Shown one piece after another: positions 60,101-64,000 of a stretch of 64,000 bases of DNA (positions are counted from its first letter, which is position 1; each line of letters begins with the position of its first letter). The position numbers were made by a program, and so were the translations under genes. The stretch is from Aptenodytes patagonicus. Lineage: Eukaryota; Chordata; Aves; Sphenisciformes; Spheniscidae. The stretch is taken from the NCBI RefSeq assembly GCF_965638725.1, contig NC_134962.1:7075501-7139500 (forward strand), read 5' to 3'. Below the pieces are notes generated by a model. The model was given only the letters and a program-made list of their open reading frames with translations, ran no database searches and was not told where the DNA came from.

Positions 60101-62302
60101 AGGCTCATCGGTGAAATTCATGCACAAGAATAGCTTGTTTTGAAAGGGCGTTTTGATTTTCACAGTACTGGGGAAGAGAACTGCCACACAGCTCCTAGAC
60201 TGACACTTCTCCAGTTTACATCCATGCTATAAACCTTGTCCCCTGGGATGAAGTGAAAACACAGATTCTGCTAGCTGAAAAGAAAGACTGAATACAGAGT
60301 GTAAACAAGAAAATACAGGACTATTCTTTTTGAACTACTCTCATCATGTCACTCTCCAAAGTCACATAACAATGCCTCTGCACGCACAGACATGGCAGGG
60401 GCGCACAGGGCCGGGCATCTGGGCACATGCTGGCAGACAGAAGGCAGCAAAGCCATGAAAGAAAATGCTGTGGCCCACATGGATCCCACAGGTTGGATTT
60501 CGGTTCAAAAAACATATTGTCATTCTTAAAGTACAGCAGTTAGCACCAGTAGAAACATATGTGTGGAAATCCACAACATTCAAACATTCTGCACTTCAGA
60601 AAATTTTGCATTTTGAAAGAACATGTACCAGAAGAGGATTCTATTTGTTAATAAACAATTTCTAATCCTAGCATATGTACAATATGCAACATCTCATTTT
60701 TTCTCCTTCTTCATTAGTTCTGGTTCATTTTACTCTATGCCCCATTGCTGCATAAAGACAGAATGTGCTGGGGGAATGCTGCTAATTAGTGCCTTGGATA
60801 TAAACAAACTGTTACCAGAAAGCATGGCAACCAGTTCCCCACGATCCTATTAGAAAAGTTCTGGTCCCCTTCTTGATTCTGAATACAGAATGAGAACATT
60901 ATCAGTACATATCCAAAAATCTACCAAATCACTCTTTGACCTTAATCAAAGGAAACGTAGACTAAAACATGTTCTCCCAGCTGGTTACCATTCTCTTTGT
61001 GCACCAAAATCCAATAACGAAAAGATGACAGACTAGATTATACCCACTTCATTATTTCTAGAAGCATCCTTCTGAATACTGTGACAAATTCACATGTGTG
61101 TGAAAACAGTTGCATGCAAATATGAGGCTATGATAAATACTGATTATTAAAAAAATCCAGAAAACATGTGGGATTCATTTAGTTTTTTTAAGATTATCCG
61201 ACTGGCCAAACCACGGACAAAACATCTAGTTCCTGCATTTAATAATCAAGTTACATCCATCTATCAACAAAAATTTAGATGCAAACAAAAAACCTCATTA
61301 AAAATAAATTAGTATCTGCCAACAGGAAAGCAGAGCCATGAGGACTAAACCAGTATTCTATAGAACAAAATTAGCACTGAATGCAGCAATATGAGGCTAA
61401 ACCCAACTAACAATATTCCACATCACCTGCAATAACTTACCAAGAAAGTCTTTCCTTCACAGGTCTTGTTTAATACAAATATACTGTATGTTTTATCAAA
61501 TATCAGGGTGTTTGCTGAAAAATAACTCTGCCTAAATGTGGCAGCTATCACCACAAATCTCACTGATAATAAAAGCAGTGATAGGAAAAAAGAGAGTATT
61601 TGCAACTTTTATCATTGCCCCTAGCTACAAAGAAACCTATATAATGAGATCAAACTGTAGCACTGTAAAATGAAATGCAGTCAGTATTTTCTACAATAAT
61701 CCATGTAATTGCTGAAAATTCTATGAAGAGTTGCCTGAAAAAAAGACAACGGCAAACGTCCTTTAAAAATACAGGGATCAAAACAAAACCTGAAGATGTA
61801 ATCAGTTTAAACACATAGAAAAAAGGAAAAAAACCCAAACCAAAACAAATACTCCAAACCAAAACCAATCACCCTTTTTGAAACTGAAATTCTAACCAAA
61901 TATTTGAAAAAATGAAATTTCTAAAGTAGTTGTTTCAAACCCAAACTGTCTATGAGAACAAAAGTATTCATTTTTTACAACTACTTAGAAACACATTTTT
62001 GTTAAAAAAAGGCCATCTAGAATCACTTCAGGCCATCATAAAACAGAACTTTTACAAGTTCCATTTCAATTTGCATATTCAGATAAACCCCCCCACTTTA
62101 CAATAGTGGATGTGAATGCAATTGTATATACACACACAGACATTTATAACTATATCTATATATCTGTCAGTGTGGGGGGGTCATATGTGACCCCACTGCT
62201 ATTAAATCTGAAGAAAAACTCACCTTGTGACAAACTTCCGATTTAATTTCTTTGAGAGCACGTTCAGAGAACACACAGCCACAGTTTCTCAAGAAGCAAA
62301 AC
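37266..62302 (-). CDS. RTF2: Replication termination factor 2, 3' five coding exons (partial gene)
   Basis: RTF2 (RTFDC1) is a conserved Rtf2-family nuclear protein with a RING/U-box-like zinc-binding fold. It acts at stalled replication forks, where its removal by DDI1/2-proteasome shuttling permits fork restart. Five exons (62302-62224, 43467-43354, 40210-40156, 40077-39985, 37450-37266) join in frame and encode the last 175 or so residues. Seen are the Cys-rich FCFLRNCGCVFSERALKE and EVCHKCGVPFQEEDVIILNG, a basic KSKLEK helix, a low-complexity linker, and the conserved tail TKRSIADSEEKSEAYKSIF to the stop. The family is about 306 residues, so roughly 130 N-terminal residues are encoded beyond 64000. 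The 18.8-kb intron after the first visible exon contains GCNT7 in antisense and a solo LTR. Confidence 0.95.
37451..39984 (-). other. RTF2 last intron
   Basis: A 2.5-kb AT-rich intron. No gene, repeat family or RNA recognised. Confidence 0.8.
39985..40077 (-). CDS. RTF2: RTF2 coding exon (GPSK linker)
   Basis: A 93-nt exon encoding DSPGPSKTKNGKDCINSSPG, then EKRQIIFTKSS. The PGPSK-K pattern matches the family linker. Acceptor TTTCATAG, donor TCAG|GTTGGT. Confidence 0.88.
40078..40155 (-). other. RTF2 78-nt short intron
   Basis: A minimal vertebrate intron between the two linker exons, with donor GTAATG and acceptor TTTCATAG. The reading frame on each side supports it. Confidence 0.85.
40156..40210 (-). 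CDS. RTF2: RTF2 coding exon (linker)
   Basis: A 55-nt exon encoding KSKKCKSAESASQQDTAE plus one base. It is low-complexity charged linker. Acceptor GTTTCAG, donor GAAG|GTAATG. The next intron is only 78 nt. Confidence 0.85.
40211..43353 (-). other. RTF2 intron with A29 run
   Basis: A 3.1-kb intron. It carries an AT-rich ATATAT patch (41275-41315), an isolated 164-codon open frame on the minus strand (41945-41451) with no recognised domain, and a pure A29 run (42732-42760). Confidence 0.8.
42732..42760. repeat. A29 homopolymer
   Basis: Twenty-nine consecutive A. It could be the tail of a decayed retroposed sequence, but I see no recognisable body or target-site duplication. Confidence 0.85.
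43354..43467 (-). CDS. RTF2: RTF2 coding exon (CGVPFQEED block)
   Basis: A 114-nt exon encoding 38 residues: CGVPFQEEDVIILNGNKEDV, then EVLKKRMEDRRLKSKLEK. Acceptor is a T-rich tract ending CCTTGAAG; donor AAG|GTAATC; phase 0-0. Confidence 0.95.
44411..44415. repeat. Target-site duplication, left copy
   Basis: ACTAT directly before the LTR terminal TG; the identical right copy is at 44980-44984. A 5-bp duplication is typical of ERVL-type integration. Confidence 0.8.
44416..44979 (-). mobile_element. Solo LTR of an endogenous retrovirus (ERVL-like, neoavian type)
   Basis: A 564-bp TG...CA element flanked by a perfect 5-bp target-site duplication ACTAT (44411-44415 and 44980-44984). In transcriptional sense (minus strand) it begins TGTCCTGGTTTCGGCTGGGA, has a full CRE TGACGTCA at 44743-44736, a TATA-like TATAGAA at 44728-44722, an AT-rich TTATTATTATTTTATTTTAT tract, an ATTAAA polyadenylation signal at 44551-44546, and ends TTAAACCACGACA. 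The overall pattern is one I recognise as an abundant neoavian ERVL-type LTR. No gag, pol or env follows, so it is a solo LTR from recombination. It lies in RTF2 sense inside an RTF2 intron. Confidence 0.88.
44980..44984. repeat. Target-site duplication, right copy
   Basis: ACTAT directly after the LTR terminal CA, matching 44411-44415. Confidence 0.8.
48078..48104. repeat. (GGA)n microsatellite
   Basis: About eight GGA/AGG triplets in the RTF2 intron. Simple repeat. Confidence 0.85.
48440..48549 (+). other. Candidate 5' noncoding exon of GCNT7 or short membrane-peptide exon
   Basis: A strong donor ACAAG|GTAAGA at 48549/48550 on the plus strand follows an ATG at 48493 that opens a 19-codon hydrophobic peptide, MGLAIYFYYAAVFWLILYK, in phase 0 at the donor. 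If spliced to the acceptor at 52584-52585, two codons and a TGA follow, making a 21-codon upstream ORF. The left border is arbitrary. No transcript evidence is available. Confidence 0.25.
52551..52585 (+). promoter_or_regulatory. GCNT7: Splice acceptor upstream of the GCNT7 coding exon
   Basis: A long pyrimidine-rich tract ending TTTTCCTTTCAG (AG at 52584-52585) lies 56 nt before the start codon. It implies at least one upstream noncoding exon and sets the 5' border of the first coding exon at 52586. Confidence 0.6.
52613..52645 (+). other. Upstream ORF overlapping the GCNT7 start codon
   Basis: Ten codons (MRRQYLENKR) followed by a TGA that overlaps the GCNT7 ATG in an ATGA arrangement (52642-52645). 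Both lie in the same exon if the 52585 acceptor is used, so termination-reinitiation or leaky scanning would affect GCNT7 translation. Confidence 0.5.
52642..53617 (+). CDS. GCNT7: GCNT7 coding exon 1
   Basis: A 976-nt exon for residues 1-325 plus one base of Asp326, carrying the membrane anchor and most of the catalytic domain. Donor AAATG|GTAAGA. The frame would continue through the donor to a stop at 53689-53691, so an intron-retained form would end 24 codons later. Confidence 0.95.
52642..55169 (+). CDS. GCNT7: Core 2/I-branching beta-1,6-N-acetylglucosaminyltransferase family member 7, complete
   Basis: Family GT14 enzyme-type protein, a type II Golgi membrane protein expected to add GlcNAc in beta-1,6 linkage; the exact substrate of GCNT7 is not established to my knowledge. 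Three coding exons (52642-53617, 54083-54178, 54943-55169) join in phase to 432 residues (family about 430). Seen: short cytosolic tail, membrane anchor at about residues 10-28, conserved cysteines in the stem and catalytic domain, the ITIHKELEMFVKLLRAIY and YCIHVDEKSPEDYK blocks, SRLQADINCMRDLV, WNYVINLCGQDYPIKTN, NLTIYFGSAYYILTREF, and SPDEHYW, whose Glu315 aligns with the catalytic glutamate of core 2 enzymes. N-glycosylation sequons occur at N89, N110, N231 and N274. The gene lies antisense inside an RTF2 intron. The RTF2 and TFAP2C neighbours and the length favour GCNT7 over GCNT2. Confidence 0.94.
53618..54082 (+). other. GCNT7 intron 1
   Basis: A 465-nt intron, AT-rich, with AATAAA-type hexamers near 53890 and 53930-53942 that could allow premature polyadenylation of an exon-1-only transcript. 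Confidence 0.85.
54083..54178 (+). CDS. GCNT7: GCNT7 coding exon 2
   Basis: A 96-nt exon encoding D-APGATPNADWEGNIRAIKW and KDQEGTMHKGCK. The W-G-N-RAIKW motif with the following Cys is the family signature at this position. Acceptor TTTTTAAAG, donor AAAG|GTAATG. Confidence 0.95.
54179..54942 (+). other. GCNT7 intron 2
   Basis: A 764-nt AT-rich intron. Nothing else recognised. Confidence 0.85.
54943..55169 (+). CDS. GCNT7: GCNT7 coding exon 3 (C-terminus and stop)
   Basis: A 227-nt coding part for residues 358-432: GHYIRDICVYGLGDLQWIIE, then SPHLFANKFEPATYPLVMDC and a C-terminal tail of about 35 residues ending NMKLNV. GDL-W--SP-LFANKF is the GT14 C-terminal signature. Acceptor TTTGCAG. Confidence 0.95.
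55293..55298 (+). terminator. Candidate GCNT7 polyadenylation signal
   Basis: AATAAA 124 nt after the GCNT7 stop, followed by a T-rich stretch. A second AATAAA is at 55490-55495. The choice between them is unknown. Confidence 0.5.
59096..59110. repeat. (CT)n microsatellite
   Basis: A run of about seven CT dinucleotides in the RTF2 intron. Simple repeat. Confidence 0.85.
62224..62302 (-). CDS. RTF2: RTF2 coding exon (zinc-binding segment)
   Basis: A 79-nt exon, first base completing an Arg codon, then FCFLRNCGCVFSERALKE and IKSEVCHK. The cysteines belong to the Rtf2 RING-like fold. Acceptor TTTGAAG, donor AAG|GTGAGT, ending in phase 0. Confidence 0.94.
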
Positions 62303-63230
62303 CTTCAAAGAAAAGAAGACAAGACATACAGTCGTTTTTAAGAAACCCTGTGCCTAGAAGATAAATTTGCAGTGCTGATTCACACAGAAACAATACTGCA
62401 ATGGGCTAGCAGGACACAGCTAACTTCTCTTTACACTGTCTCGCAGCTAATCAACGTATCAGCACCCTAACTAGGTACTTATTAATTCGCACAATGTTAA
62501 GAATAAAATGAAAAATATTGGATACATTAAACCACAACACATATTTTGTTATTTCATTCTCAGTGTAATTCAGCATAGGTTTATGACCATCTCTCCAGGG
62601 GATCTTAGCAAAACGGATGCCCTTGAGATGTTTTTGTACATTTGCTATAGGTCTAAACAGGCTACTCTGGAATCATCACCACAATCTGTTTTACTACAAA
62701 GTTACACTGTTTGAATGGTTCCACCTTCCATGAAGCTTATTGGTTTCTGACTCAAGCTCTCCAGCAAAGCTGCCACAAGCGACCCTAGCCAGGGTCTGTT
62801 CTCCCATGTCTCTCCTCTGCGCATGGAAGATTCTTGCAAGACTATGTAAAGCAATTACGCACACGGTTCACGTGATCTCCCCTTCCCCAAGAGCTACTGT
62901 TAATCCTTTCCTCTCTATCATCCTCAACTGAATCAAAAAATACTAAGGTGGCTCTGGTAAAAATGGGTTTACTTTTCAGGTTCTCTCTTTAATTCCACCT
63001 GAATATTTCCCGGCTAATCACTCTCTGGAGGAAGAAATACTTTGCAACTATCAAAGCTGTGAACCCAGCCTTTTCTCACCCATCAGGGTTAACATGCACA
63101 GAAAAAGAAATTGCTAATTTGCCCAAACCAGGATGCAAGGAAATGTCCTTCCTCAGCCCAATAAAAAATAGATACTATTGCAGGATTAGAATAGGCATAC
63201 AATCCATCTCCATTCTGATTCTAACTTCAT
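62303..63230 (-). other. RTF2 intron upstream of the first visible exon (partial)
   Basis: Intronic sequence toward the RTF2 N-terminal exons, which lie beyond the window. No exon recognised here before the CR1 element begins. Confidence 0.65.
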
Positions 63231-63231
63231 A

Positions 63232-64000
63232 GGCTGGCCAAGCTGGCAAAGAGGGCTTTAAACTAAAGTTGCCGGGGGAGGGGAACCTCCATCCATCCCA
63301 CTCCTACCAGTTTGATGCCAAGGCCAGCAATAGATGCCCAGAGCCTGGAGAAGGATCACAGGTCAGCAGGAGAGCACCTGAAGAGCAGAACAAAGGAATT
63401 CCAGCCACTCCAACCAGTAAGTCAGCTTCATCAGGGGCCCAAATTAAATGCCTCTATGCAAGCGCACGTAGCATGGGGAATAAACAAGAGGAGTTAGAGA
63501 TGTGCTCACTCCTGCAGGGCTGTGATCTTATTGGCATCACTGTGATGTGGTGGGAAGGCTCCTATGATTGGAGTGTTGGAATGGAAGGATACAGGCTCTT
63601 TAGGAAGGACAGGCAGGGGAGAAGAGGAGGAGGTGTTGCCCTCTATGTCAGCTGGAGTGCATGGAGCTCTGCCTGGGGATGGATGAGGAGCCGACCGAGA
63701 GCTTATGGGTCAGAATTAAAGGGAGGGCAGGGACAGGTGACATTATAGTGGGGGTCTGCTACAGGCCACCTGGCCAGGAAGACCGAGCAGATGAGGCCTT
63801 CTATAGACAGATAGGAGCAGCCTCACACTCACAAGCCCTGGTCCTCATGGGGGACTTCAACCACCCTGACATCTGTTAGAAGGACAACACAGCAGGGCAT
63901 AAGCAATCCGGGAGGTTCCTGGAATGCGTCGATGATAACTTCCTTCTCCAAGTGGTAGAGGAGCCAACAAGGAGAGGTGCTACACTGGACCTTGTTCTCA
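63232..64000 (+). mobile_element. CR1 LINE fragment, degraded, running off the right edge
   Basis: Begins near AGGCTGGCCAAGCTGGCAAA with the GAGGGCTTTAAACT stretch typical of CR1, then reads as the ORF2 apurinic-like endonuclease region: IKCLYASARSMGNKQEELE, GCDLIGIT, WWEGSYDW, RRGGGVALYV, ESLWVRIKG, GVCYRPPGQ and LMGDFNHPDIC. The frame shifts at about 63650, and an in-frame TAG (63877-63879) follows DIC where intact copies carry Trp, after which the frame reads on as KDNTAGHKQSGRFLE, DDNFL and VVEEPTRRG to the edge. It is inactive. Reverse transcriptase sequence would lie beyond 64000. Confidence 0.92.

Larger units (their letters stand above)
43468..62223 (-). other. RTF2 18.8-kb intron hosting GCNT7 and a solo LTR
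   Basis: The longest RTF2 intron inside the window. It contains the solo LTR (44416-44979), a possible GCNT7 5' exon (ending 48549), the whole GCNT7 coding region (52642-55169), and simple repeats: TTA at 44156-44173, T19 at 47016-47034, GGA at 48078-48104 and CT at 59096-59110. The stretches 45000-48400, 48600-52500 and 55500-62200 hold no gene I can support. Confidence 0.85.

Overview
The window is vertebrate nuclear DNA, most likely from a bird. Genes are split into short exons with canonical GT/AG splice sites, CpG islands sit in an AT-rich background, a CR1 LINE lies at the right edge, and a 564-bp solo LTR belongs to an ERVL-like family that I recognise as abundant in neoavian genomes. 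The species cannot be named from the sequence. The gene content (TFAP2C, GCNT7, RTF2) matches the neighbourhood I recall for human 20q13.31 and the corresponding avian chromosome 20 segment.

Left part (1-14 kb): TFAP2C, encoding AP-2 gamma, lies on the minus strand. All seven coding exons are present (9828 down to 1136) and join in frame to a 448-residue protein. Exons 1 and 2 lie in a CpG-rich promoter region. A second large CpG island (about 11.99-14.13 kb) sits 2-4 kb upstream and may be a distal promoter or a divergent noncoding-RNA start.

Middle (14-36 kb): a roughly 22-kb intergenic stretch with no gene I can support. It holds ancient repeat remnants (two MIR-like fragments, one possible DNA-transposon remnant), a small isolated CpG island at 29.3-29.6 kb and a perfect 28-bp palindrome. 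Its place beside a developmental regulator suggests enhancers, but that is inference.

Right part (36-64 kb): RTF2, a replication-fork and ubiquitin-related factor, is on the minus strand. The five 3'-most coding exons are inside the window (62302 down to 37266); the N-terminal exons lie beyond the right edge. The complete GCNT7 gene, a family-14 glycosyltransferase of 432 residues in three coding exons, is nested antisense inside the 18.8-kb RTF2 intron. The same intron carries the solo LTR, in the RTF2 sense and about 950 bp upstream of the next RTF2 exon. A degraded CR1 LINE fragment runs off the right edge from about 63.2 kb.

I found no prokaryotic-type system, CRISPR array, rRNA or tRNA. 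The main points of interest are the nested gene arrangement and possible shared regulation, a GCNT7 upstream ORF whose stop overlaps the start codon, a CRE-bearing solo LTR inside RTF2, two perfect palindromes, and unexplained CpG islands.
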